Assembly (NCBI RefSeq): GCF_024979255.1
Contig: NZ_JANLCN010000005.1
Location: forward strand, 186,001 to 250,000
DNA length: 64,000 nucleotides
Source: Herbiconiux moechotypicola
Lineage (GTDB): Bacteria; Actinomycetota; Actinomycetes; Actinomycetales; Microbacteriaceae
Direction: 5' to 3'
Each line of letters opens with the position of its first letter. The first letter of the stretch is position 1. The translations under genes and the position numbers were made by a program. Below, piece by piece: positions 32,800-40,336 of the stretch. A model generated the notes under the pieces. That model ran no database searches. It saw only the letters and a list, made by a program, of their open reading frames with translations, and was not told the DNA's origin.

Positions 32800-33186
32800 A
32801 TGGCAAAGGCGAGGATCGACGACACCTCCGGCATCGCGGCGGTGCACGCGGCGACGGCGGATTTCGACTCCGCGAGCCGCGACGCGAGGGCGACCGCCGT
32901 GCGGTACCTCCTGCAGCTGCTGGCGGATGCCGCCCCCGGCAACTCCGTCGAGGTGAGGGTTCCGCCGTTCGGGGCGGTGCAGTGCATCGAGGGGCCGGGG
33001 CACACCCGGGGCACACCCCCCAATGTGGTGGAGACGGATGCGCACACCTGGGTCGAGCTCGCCACGGGCGCCCTCTCGTGGGCCGACGGGGTGGCAGCGG
33101 CGCGCATCCGGGCCTCGGGCAGTCGCGCCGATCTCACGACGCACCTCCCGGTACTGGACAGGATTCCGACGATCAGAGGAAAATGA
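32800..33186 (+). CDS. Sterol-carrier-family (SCP/MDMPI-like) protein
   Basis: 128 residues. The segments VRYLLQLLADAAPGNSVEVRVPPFGAVQ, ETDAHTWVELATGALSWADG and the short C-terminal helix match the small proteins annotated as sterol carrier family in Micrococcales, commonly found beside purD. They resemble the C-terminal domain of mycothiol maleylpyruvate isomerases. No catalytic site is evident; a role in binding a hydrophobic or thiol-linked ligand is possible. TACCGT (32788-32793) ends 6 nt before the ATG, indicating a leaderless transcript divergent from purD. Confidence 0.85.
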   Translation: MAKARIDDTSGIAAVHAATADFDSASRDARATAVRYLLQLLADAAPGNSVEVRVPPFGAVQCIEGPGHTRGTPPNVVETDAHTWVELATGALSWADGVAAARIRASGSRADLTTHLPVLDRIPTIRGK

Positions 33187-33246
33187 GGCCCACCCGACCT
33201 GACGATGGAGCCGGATCGAGAGCGTGCCCACCGACCCTGGAGCTGA

Positions 33247-34152
33247 ATGCCAACCAAACTCGGCGACTTCCTGCGAGCCAGGCGGGCGCGTCTTCGGGCT
33301 GAAGACGTAGGCCTTCCGTTCGATGCGCGGCGGAGGGTTCCCGGTCTCCGCCGCTCCGAGGTGGCCGCGCTCGCGGGCATCAGCACCGAGTACTATCTGC
33401 GGCTCGAGCAGGGCCGCGAGCATCAGCCCTCCGACCAGGTGATGATCGCCCTGGGCCGCGCGCTCAGGCTCGACGACGACGGCGTGCACCACCTCACCCG
33501 CCTGGTGCGCCGCGGCACCCCGGTGCGCGGTCAGCAGCGCCCGTCCGCGCCGCAGGAGGTCGACGACTCGGTGCTCGCCCTGCTGGAGCAGTGGGAGAAC
33601 ACTCCAGCCGTGGTGCTCGACGCGTGTCTCGACGTGCTCGCGGCCAACGCCCTGGCGTCGGCGCTGGTGCCCGGCATGTTCAGGCAGGGCGCCAACCTCC
33701 TGGTGAGCGTGGTCGAGGGGGCTCCGCACGCCGGAGACCTCGAGTCGCTGTGGTACGACCAGGCGGCGCTCATCGCCGCGGCGCTCCGCTTCCACGGCAA
33801 CCCCGACGACCCGCGCTACATCGAGATCGTCTCCCGACTGTGCGAGCGGGATGCGCGCTTCGCCGTGATCTGGGAGCTGCACGACGTGAAGGCGCTCGTG
33901 TCGGGCGTCGTGCACATCGACGTGCCCGCCATCGGCTGGACGGAGATCCCGTGGCGGATCCTCAACGTTCCGCGGAGCCCGGGGCAGCTGCTGCTGGTGT
34001 TCTGGGGCGACGCCGGCTCGCCGGCCAGGGTGGTGTTCGACACGCTCGCCCTCCGAGTGGCGATCGCGCGCGACGACGCCGTCGTGGAGAGCGGGCTCAC
34101 GGGGGTAGCACCGGGGGCACGCGACCTCGACGAGGCCGGCTCTATCGTCTGA
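33247..34152 (+). CDS. XRE-family regulator with MmyB-like ligand domain (copy 1)
   Basis: 301 residues. The N-terminal ~75 residues form a Cro/CI-type HTH (GDFLRARRARL, RRVPGLRRSEVAALAGISTEYYLRLEQGR), and the remainder is the MmyB-like/MLTR PAS-related domain (VLDACLDVLAANALASAL, DPRYIEIVSRLCERDARFAVIWELHDV, LLVFWGDAGSPA). Such regulators often control an adjacent oxidoreductase and bind lipophilic molecules. A GGAG 4 nt before the ATG at 33247 supports the start. It is followed 4 bp later by the PucR-type regulator. A second family member is at 51162. Confidence 0.92.
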   Translation: MPTKLGDFLRARRARLRAEDVGLPFDARRRVPGLRRSEVAALAGISTEYYLRLEQGREHQPSDQVMIALGRALRLDDDGVHHLTRLVRRGTPVRGQQRPSAPQEVDDSVLALLEQWENTPAVVLDACLDVLAANALASALVPGMFRQGANLLVSVVEGAPHAGDLESLWYDQAALIAAALRFHGNPDDPRYIEIVSRLCERDARFAVIWELHDVKALVSGVVHIDVPAIGWTEIPWRILNVPRSPGQLLLVFWGDAGSPARVVFDTLALRVAIARDDAVVESGLTGVAPGARDLDEAGSIV

Positions 34153-34156
34153 GGGC

Positions 34157-35227
34157 ATGGGGCTCCAAGAGGTCGTCGACCAGCTGGCCGTCGCACTCTG
34201 CCGTCCCGTGGTGCTCGACGACCTCGATCGCCGTCAGCTCGCGGCCTCCGATCCCGCCGCGCCGGTTCCGTCGCCCCGGGCGCCCCGCTCGGCACCGTTC
34301 GCCGGACAGGAGCGGATCGCCGTCGCGGTTCGCGACGACCGCGTACCGCTCGCCCTGCTCTGGGTGTCGACCGGCGGCCTTCCTCCGCTCACGGCGCTCG
34401 ACAGGGCGGCGATCGACTCGTCGGTCGAGCTGGTGCGGGAGACGCTTCTGGCCGGTCCCTTGTCGGGGGAACCGGCCCCGGGTGAGCCGCTCGTTCGACG
34501 GCTGCTCGACACCGACCTCGAGGTGCGGCGCCACGCGTTCACCGAGGCCGTCGCCGAACGCTGGATCGACCGCACCGGTGGCACCACCGTCTACTCCGTC
34601 GCGTTCGACGGTCCCGGGCCGGGCATCGATCGGGTGGCCTTCGGGCGACACGTCGCCGCCACGAAGGGTTCGGGGCTGATGTACCTCGCCGAGTCCGCCG
34701 GCACCGTGCTGCTGGTGGGTCGCGGGGTGCGCGAGCAGGCGATCTCGCTCACCCGGGCCGAGGCCCTTCGTCACCGTGTGACGGTCGACGGCATCGGGAT
34801 GGCCGCCGTCGATCCCGAGGCGAACGAGCTCCGCTCCGCCGCCCGGGCGGCCGTCTCCGCTGCCCGGATCGTCTCGCAGCTGCCGGAGACCGGAGAGGCG
34901 GCGGATGCCAGCGAGCTCGGTCCCTGGCTGATGCTCGCCGAGATCAGGCGCGACCCGACGAGCCTCGCACGGTTCTCACCGGCCGCCGAAGCCCTGGTCA
35001 CGGCAGCCGACGACGTCGAGCGGGTGACGGTCGAGCACTACCTCGATGCGGGTGCGAGTGTGAGGCTCGCGTGCGAAGCCCTGCACATCCACCGCACCAC
35101 GCTCTACTACCGGCTCGAGAACCTCCCCCCGGTGGTGCGCGAGGCGCTCGACGACGGCCTCGCGCGCAGCACCCTGCACCTCGCGCTCAAGCTCGCGCGC
35201 CTGTGGGAAGCCGGCGGCCGTCGCTGA
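34157..35227 (+). CDS. PucR/CdaR-type transcriptional regulator
   Basis: 356 residues. An N-terminal GAF-like region is followed by a GGDEF-related middle and the C-terminal PucR helix-turn-helix: VEHYLDAGASVRLACEALHIHRTTLYYRLENL, quoted in parts (YLDAGAS, LHIHRTTLYYRLE). PucR proteins activate purine, GABA or sugar-acid catabolism genes in other bacteria. TATCGT (34143-34148) lies 8 nt before the ATG, suggesting its own leaderless promoter within the end of the XRE gene. Its target is not evident from adjacent genes. Confidence 0.9.
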   Translation: MGLQEVVDQLAVALCRPVVLDDLDRRQLAASDPAAPVPSPRAPRSAPFAGQERIAVAVRDDRVPLALLWVSTGGLPPLTALDRAAIDSSVELVRETLLAGPLSGEPAPGEPLVRRLLDTDLEVRRHAFTEAVAERWIDRTGGTTVYSVAFDGPGPGIDRVAFGRHVAATKGSGLMYLAESAGTVLLVGRGVREQAISLTRAEALRHRVTVDGIGMAAVDPEANELRSAARAAVSAARIVSQLPETGEAADASELGPWLMLAEIRRDPTSLARFSPAAEALVTAADDVERVTVEHYLDAGASVRLACEALHIHRTTLYYRLENLPPVVREALDDGLARSTLHLALKLARLWEAGGRR

Positions 35228-35266
35228 CGGCACGGGGCACCCAGGCTGGTGCGCGACAATAGAGGG

Positions 35267-35614
35267 GTGAGTGAGCAGCACGACCCCGTCGAACCCGAGG
35301 CGAAGGTCACCGAGTCGCAGAGCACGGTGACCGTGAGGCGGGCGCCGCGGTACTACCGCTTCATGGCGCTCGGTGTGGCGGTGGGGCTCGTGGTCACGCT
35401 GGTGCTCACCTTCGCCTTCCCCGAGCAGGACGACTTCAGCCGCCTGCAGGTGTTCGGCTTCACCGGTCTGTTCATCGTGGCGATCTGCGCGGCGCTCGGA
35501 GCACTGGTCGCGATCATCCTCGACCGGGTGAGCCGTCGGCGTGCGCGCACCGTGGTGATGGACGTGGAGCACGTCGATGCGGTGCCCGCGCCGGAGGACG
35601 ACGCTCAGGGCTGA
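35267..35614 (+). CDS. Two-TM membrane protein, uncharacterised
   Basis: 115 residues from a GTG. Two hydrophobic helices (about residues 30-50, ALGVAVGLVVTLVLTFAF, and 64-86, FGFTGLFIVAICAALGALVA) are joined by a short acidic loop; the ends are charged and cytoplasmic (DRVSRRRART). Similar proteins in Microbacteriaceae are loosely called potassium transporter Trk-like, but no pore motif is visible. GACAAT (35255-35260) ends 6 nt before the GTG, supporting this start over the ATG at 35249 which would lie in the promoter. Confidence 0.8.
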   Translation: MSEQHDPVEPEAKVTESQSTVTVRRAPRYYRFMALGVAVGLVVTLVLTFAFPEQDDFSRLQVFGFTGLFIVAICAALGALVAIILDRVSRRRARTVVMDVEHVDAVPAPEDDAQG

Positions 35615-35672
35615 CCGGTCAAGCGCGGCACGGCTTGGCGCAGCAGCTCAGATCAGCCGAGTGGTTCGTGCG

Positions 35673-35870
35673 TCAGGCGCGCTTCTGCTCGTCGCTCGGC
35701 TCGTACGCGTCGTCGGAGTCGTCGTCGTCTTCGATCCACTTCGAGTAGTCGGGCTCGCCCGACTTGCCGCCGAGCTCGCGTTCGAGCGCGGAGTAGTTCG
35801 TGTCGGGGCTGAAGTACTTCAGCTCGCGAGCGACCTTCGTGTGCTTGGCTTTCTGACGGCCACGCCCCAT
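35673..35870 (-). CDS. DUF3073-family protein
   Basis: 65 residues: MGRGRQKAKHTKVARELKY is the conserved start of DUF3073, followed by FSPDTNYSALERELGG and an acidic tail (WIEDDDDSDDAYEPSDEQKR). The family is confined to Actinobacteria and has no known function; the basic N-terminus and acidic C-terminus suggest interaction with nucleic acid or ribosomes. The ATG at 35870 was preferred because it matches the conserved family start; the longer frame to 35885 adds five residues. It is convergent with the two-TM gene. Confidence 0.9.
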   Translation of the reverse strand: MGRGRQKAKHTKVARELKYFSPDTNYSALERELGGKSGEPDYSKWIEDDDDSDDAYEPSDEQKRA

Positions 35871-35965
35871 GCGAGACCCCCTCACGAATCTGGCCGGGGG
35901 ATGAAGACCACCCGGATGAAGACGAACAAACGACGAAAACGAGGGTCAGTTTAGCACGCGGGTCT

Positions 35966-37993
35966 TCAGCGTCGCCGGTGACCGGACGCGCCTGTCTGAT
36001 GCGGCTTCCTCGCGATCGGGCGCACCGGCTCGCCGCGGCGCTCCTGGCCCGGGAGCGGGCGGGATCGCTTGCCGTAGAGGATCTCCGAGGAGTCCAGGAG
36101 CCACGGCACGAGCGCGATCGTGACGCCGTGCACGAGCATGAGCTTCTTGCGGATGCGCCGCGCCTTGTGGTTGTGCAGGATGGTCTCCCACCAGTGCCCC
36201 ACGATGTAGATCGGGGTGTACACGGTGACCACCTCGGAGCCGTGCTCCGCCCGGTGTTTCAGGATGTACTGGCAGAGCGGCTCCGCCACGTCGCGGTAAG
36301 GCGACTCGATGATGTTGAGCGGCACCTCGATGTTCATCGCCTGCCAGTCGCTCTCGAGCTGAGCGGTCTGCTCGTCGTCGATGGAGAGGTGCACCGCCTC
36401 GATGGAGTCGTGGCGCGCCGCGATCGCGTAGTCGAGGGCCTTCAGCACCGGCTTCTGCATGCGGCCCACCAGCACGATGGCGTGGTCGCCCGTGGCGCCG
36501 AAGGTGGTGTGGGGGTCGACCTCGACCTCCTTGTTCACGTCGCGGTAGTAGCGGTTCACGCCCATCATGAGCAGGAACAGCACGGGCATGATGGCGAACA
36601 CGAGCCAGGCGCCGTGGGTGAACTTCGTGATGGTCACCACGATGAGCACGACGGCCGTGAACACAGCGCCCACCGCGTTGATGGCGAGGGAGCGGATGAC
36701 TGCGGGGCGCTCCGCGCATCCGTTCTTCAGCATCGTGAGCCAGTGCTTCACCATGCCCGTCTGGCCGAGGGTGAAGGAGACGAACACCCCGATGATGTAG
36801 AGCTGGATGAGCTGGGTGAGGTTGGCCTGGTAGACGATGAGGATGGCCGTGGCGGCGAGGGCCAGCACGATCATGCCGTTGGAGAACACGAGGCGGTCGC
36901 CGCGGGTGAGCATGGCCTTGGGGGCGTAGGAGTCCTTCGCCAGCACCGAGCCGAGCAGAGGGAAGCCGTTGAACGCGGTGTTGGCCGCGAGCAGCAGCAC
37001 CGCGGCCGTGGCGGCCTGGATGACGAAGAACATGATCGAGTTGTTGCCGAAGGTGGCGGCGGCCACCTGGGCCATGAGACTGCGCTGCGGGGTGGTCTCG
37101 CAGTTCGCGAAGCCCACGAGGTGGCAGGCGTTCTCGGCGTAGTGCACGTTCGAGATCAGCGCGACCGCCGTGAGCCCGGCGAACAGGCAGATGGCGATGC
37201 CGCCCATGAGCACGAGGGTGCGCTGCGCGTTGCGGATCTTCGGGGTGCGGAACGCGGGCACGCCGTTCGAGATGGCCTCGACGCCGGTGAGCGCCGAACA
37301 CCCGCTCGAGAACGCGCGCAGCAGGAGCAGGATCATGGCCGCCTGGGTGAGCTGCTCGGCCTCCACGTCGAAGCCGGCGGACTCGGCCACCGGGGCGTCG
37401 CCGAGAGCGGTGCGCACGAGGCCCACCACGATCATGACGGCCACGCTCACCACGAACAGGTAGGTGGGGATGGCGAAGGCCTTGCTCGACTCACGCACGC
37501 CCCGGAGGTTGACCGCCATGAGGATGACGACGAAGCCCACCGCGATCTCGACCCGCCACGGATTCAGCTCGGGGATGGCCGAGATGATGTTGTCGACGCC
37601 CGAGGCCACCGACACGGCGACGGTGAGCACGTAGTCGACGAGAAGAGCGGATGCGACGACGAGACCCGCCTTCTCGCCCAGGTTCTTGTGGGCGACCTCG
37701 TAGTCGCCGCCGCCCGAGGGGTAGGCCTTCACCAGCTGCCGGTAGCTGGCCACCACCACCACGAGCAGCAGCACCACGGCGGCCGCCACCCAGGGGGCGA
37801 AGGTGAGGAAGGAGAGCCCGCCGATGAGCAGGATCATGAGCAGCTCCTGTGGCGCGTAGGCCACCGAGGAGAGCGGATCGCTCGCGAAGATCGGGAGGGC
37901 CAGACGCTTCGGGAGGAGCTGCCCTTCGAGCTTGTCGCTCGGCAGCGGATCGCCGATCAGCCAGCGCTTCGGCGAACGGGTTTCGTTGACCAC
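35966..37993 (-). CDS. APC-superfamily permease (KimA/YdaO-like)
   Basis: About 675 residues. The N-terminal 480 residues contain some twelve hydrophobic helices beginning LPIFASDPLSSVAYAPQELL, with YPSGGGDYEVAHKNLG and SGCSALTGVEAISNGVPAF typical of the large APC permeases that include the Bacillus K+ transporter KimA. A cytosolic C-terminal domain (AIVLVGRMQKPVLKALDYAIA, AVHLSIDDEQTAQL) resembles the universal-stress/ligand-sensing tail of that group. Ion or amino-acid transport is the family role; the substrate is not certain. Start at GTG 37993: TTGACT (38024-38029), 16-bp spacer and TAGTGT (38002-38007) sit 8 nt upstream, so the message is likely leaderless. Confidence 0.85.
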   Translation of the reverse strand: MVNETRSPKRWLIGDPLPSDKLEGQLLPKRLALPIFASDPLSSVAYAPQELLMILLIGGLSFLTFAPWVAAAVVLLLVVVVASYRQLVKAYPSGGGDYEVAHKNLGEKAGLVVASALLVDYVLTVAVSVASGVDNIISAIPELNPWRVEIAVGFVVILMAVNLRGVRESSKAFAIPTYLFVVSVAVMIVVGLVRTALGDAPVAESAGFDVEAEQLTQAAMILLLLRAFSSGCSALTGVEAISNGVPAFRTPKIRNAQRTLVLMGGIAICLFAGLTAVALISNVHYAENACHLVGFANCETTPQRSLMAQVAAATFGNNSIMFFVIQAATAAVLLLAANTAFNGFPLLGSVLAKDSYAPKAMLTRGDRLVFSNGMIVLALAATAILIVYQANLTQLIQLYIIGVFVSFTLGQTGMVKHWLTMLKNGCAERPAVIRSLAINAVGAVFTAVVLIVVTITKFTHGAWLVFAIMPVLFLLMMGVNRYYRDVNKEVEVDPHTTFGATGDHAIVLVGRMQKPVLKALDYAIAARHDSIEAVHLSIDDEQTAQLESDWQAMNIEVPLNIIESPYRDVAEPLCQYILKHRAEHGSEVVTVYTPIYIVGHWWETILHNHKARRIRKKLMLVHGVTIALVPWLLDSSEILYGKRSRPLPGQERRGEPVRPIARKPHQTGASGHRRR

Positions 37994-38001
37994 GAGCGAG
38001 A

Positions 38002-38029
38002 ACACTACTCGCGCCCAACCCAAAGTCAA
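38002..38029 (-). promoter_or_regulatory. Leaderless promoter of the APC permease
   Basis: Minus-strand -35 TTGACT (38029-38024), 16-bp spacer, -10 TAGTGT (38007-38002), then 8 nt to the GTG at 37993. The -10 to start distance leaves essentially no 5' UTR, which also fixes the start codon. Confidence 0.6.
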
Positions 38030-38058
38030 GTCGGCCCGGCGGTCGTGTATTCCCGATC

Positions 38059-40071
38059 TCACCCCGCCTGGCCGAGCAGCGCCCTCAGGCGGGTGAGAAC
38101 CGCCGGTGAGACGGTGTTCGTGCCGCCGAGCACGACGATGCGCCTGGCCCCGAGTCGGGTGATCTCGTCAGCGACCGAGGTGGGCACCGAGTCGGGCGCG
38201 ACGAGGAGGATCGGCGCTCCGTTGGCCGCGGCGGCACTACCCCCGGCGAGCGCATCGGGGAAGACCGCTCCCGAGGCCACGAACACCGCCGGGGCGCCCG
38301 AGGGATACGCCGCCCGGGAGACGGCCGCTGAGCCCGCGTAGCGGTCCGGGCCCGCGATGCGGCTGGTGGGTGCGATCGCGCCGAGTTCCGTGGCCACCCG
38401 GGCGCTCACGGTGCTCTCGCCGCCCAGCACGACGATCTTTCCAGGGGCGAGGCGCCTCAACTCGGCCGCGACGACGGCGGGGACGCTGTCGCGGGTGACG
38501 AGCAGGAGTGACGCCCCACCGCCTCCGGCGGCGCTCGCCGCTCCTCCCGCGAGGGCGTCGGGGAACACCTCCCCCGACGCCACGTAGGCCACGGGCGTTG
38601 CGGCGGGGAAGGCGTCTTGCGAGATGCGTGCGGAGACTTCGTAGCGGTCGGCGCCACCGAGTCTCGTGACGGGGGCGTAAGAGCGCAGAGCGCGTTCGAC
38701 GGCGTCGCCCACCGACGCGGTTCCGCCCAGCACCACTATCCGCTTCGGCCGGAGCCGTGCCAGCTCGGCGCCCACGGCGGTCGGGACAGTGTCGCGCGCG
38801 ACGAGGAGCACGGGTGCCTTCTTCGCCGCCGCGGCGGCCGACCCTGACAGGGCGTCGGGGAAGGTCGCGCCCGACGCCACGTAGACGACGTCGCCCCCGC
38901 TCGCGAACTCCCTCCGCGACACCGCGGCCGAACCGTCGAATCGATCGACACCGCTCAGTCGCGACAACGCAGCAGTGGTATCTATATCGATCACGGCGAC
39001 GGTGTTCGTCACCGACGCCGTGACGAGCAGCTCGCGACGACCAGGATCGACAACCATGCCACCTGCGCCATAGCCGAAGTCGGCCGAGGTGCTTCGTTCG
39101 ATCGTGCGTGTGATCTTCAGCGACGAGGTATCGATGGCAACGATCCGGTCTTTTGACGCGACCAAGACCTGGCCTCCGACGGAATCTGCGGTGACCCACC
39201 AGGCTCCTGACGGGATGCCGGCCGATTCGTCGTGGGGGAGCACGGCCACAACGGAGTTCGACCGTGTGTCGATGACCGAGATCGTGTTGTCGCCGCTGTT
39301 CGTGACGAACGCTCGATGAGTACCTGTGTCGACCGCGATCTCACGGGGCGCGTCTCCGATACCGCGGCCTGCATCGTGCGGGATGACCGCGATCACGTTG
39401 TTGCGCCGCGTGTCGATGACGGAGACGGTGTCGTCGCTGTTGTTGGTGACGTACGCGCGGTGCAACTCCTGATCGATCGCGATCCCGATCAGGAAGGTGC
39501 CGATCCCCGCGACCGGATCGTGCGCGATCACGTCGATCACCGTGTCGCTGACGGTGTCGATGACCGAGACCGTGCCGTCGACGAGGTTCGTCACGTACGC
39601 CCGGCGCAGAGTGGTGTCGATCTCGATCGCGCTGGGGTGCGCTCCGATGCCTCTGGTCGAGTCGTGCGGCAGTACCTTCAGCACTCGATTGGTGGGGATG
39701 TCGATCACGGACACGGTATCGGAGTTGTAGTTGACGACGTAGGCCTTGCGGCCGGCCTCATCGATCGCGACGGACGACGGGCCGTCGCCGATGCTGGTGG
39801 CACCGTGGGGGATGGTGGCCGTGACCTCGCGCGACACGGTGTCGATCACGGACACCGTTCCCTCGAAGGTGTTCGCGACGTAAGCCTGGTGCGAGCGCGG
39901 ATCGACGGCCACATCGACGGGTGCCGGGTCGGGTCGCGTCTCCGAGACGATGCGGATCTTCGCGAGCACGAAGTTGGTCGCTGATGCCGGCTGGCCCACG
40001 GTGATGAGCCCGACGACCACTCCGACGGCGGCCGTCGACGCCAGAATCCACCGCAATGATGATCGAGCCAT
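38059..40071 (-). CDS. Secreted beta-propeller protein with three cell-wall-binding repeats
   Basis: About 670 residues. A signal peptide (MARSSLRWILASTAAVGVVV ... ASA) is followed by a YVTN/YncE-type propeller of about seven ~45-residue blades with recurring AYVTN/AYVAN, SVIDT and VIPHDAGRGIG motifs (about residues 40-360). Three ~90-residue cell-wall-binding-2 repeats follow, each with a TRLGGADRYEVSA-type start, VYVASGATFPDALSG and RIVVLGGTASV. Such repeats anchor proteins to the wall. It is probably an exported, surface-attached scaffold or binding protein. The ATG at 40071 was preferred to the GTG at 40077 because TAGTAT (40078-40083) ends 6 nt before it. Confidence 0.9.
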   Translation of the reverse strand: MARSSLRWILASTAAVGVVVGLITVGQPASATNFVLAKIRIVSETRPDPAPVDVAVDPRSHQAYVANTFEGTVSVIDTVSREVTATIPHGATSIGDGPSSVAIDEAGRKAYVVNYNSDTVSVIDIPTNRVLKVLPHDSTRGIGAHPSAIEIDTTLRRAYVTNLVDGTVSVIDTVSDTVIDVIAHDPVAGIGTFLIGIAIDQELHRAYVTNNSDDTVSVIDTRRNNVIAVIPHDAGRGIGDAPREIAVDTGTHRAFVTNSGDNTISVIDTRSNSVVAVLPHDESAGIPSGAWWVTADSVGGQVLVASKDRIVAIDTSSLKITRTIERSTSADFGYGAGGMVVDPGRRELLVTASVTNTVAVIDIDTTAALSRLSGVDRFDGSAAVSRREFASGGDVVYVASGATFPDALSGSAAAAAKKAPVLLVARDTVPTAVGAELARLRPKRIVVLGGTASVGDAVERALRSYAPVTRLGGADRYEVSARISQDAFPAATPVAYVASGEVFPDALAGGAASAAGGGGASLLLVTRDSVPAVVAAELRRLAPGKIVVLGGESTVSARVATELGAIAPTSRIAGPDRYAGSAAVSRAAYPSGAPAVFVASGAVFPDALAGGSAAAANGAPILLVAPDSVPTSVADEITRLGARRIVVLGGTNTVSPAVLTRLRALLGQAG

Positions 40072-40093
40072 CCTCACATACTAAGTGAGGATG
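40069..40093. promoter_or_regulatory. Hairpin overlapping the start of the wall-binding protein gene
   Basis: Perfect 9-bp arms CATCCTCAC (40069-40077) and GTGAGGATG (40085-40093) with a 7-bp loop ATACTAA that contains the TAGTAT -10 on the minus strand. The ATG start lies inside one arm. It could be an operator or simply a promoter dyad. Confidence 0.45.
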
Positions 40094-40111
40094 ACTCTAT
40101 CTGAAACCCTG

Positions 40112-40231
40112 CTACTCCTCGCCGGGGATGTCGCTGTCGGTGTACTCGCCCTCGTCGGGCTCGGGGGTGAAGACGTCTTCGTCTTCGGTGTCGGTGTACT
40201 CGCCGTCGCGTTCGCCGCGCTTCTCGGTCAT
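40112..40231 (-). CDS. Small acidic peptide
   Basis: 39 residues, strongly acidic, with the motif GEYTD occurring twice and a Pro/Glu/Asp-rich C-terminus. The ATG at 40231 has a strong GAGGAGG 5 nt upstream, which favours it over the ATG at 40294 that lacks a ribosome site. I do not recognise a family; short acidic proteins of this type are common near ligD and other stress genes in Microbacteriaceae, but the function is unknown. It lies downstream of ligD on the same strand and 40 bp upstream of the wall-binding protein start. Confidence 0.6.
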   Translation of the reverse strand: MTEKRGERDGEYTDTEDEDVFTPEPDEGEYTDSDIPGEE

Positions 40232-40336
40232 GAGATCCTCCTCGATGTCGTGATGCCGAACGGCCTCTGTCGCGAAGCTACCACTCGCCGCCATCCGCCG
40301 ACAGAGTTCGCACGGATGTGCAGCGGGCGCGCCCGA

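Noticed and set aside
35966-38341. Very long plus-strand open frame (787 codons) opposite the APC permease
   Set aside because: His/Glu/Gly/Val-rich antisense translation without any domain; the minus strand encodes an unmistakable permease.
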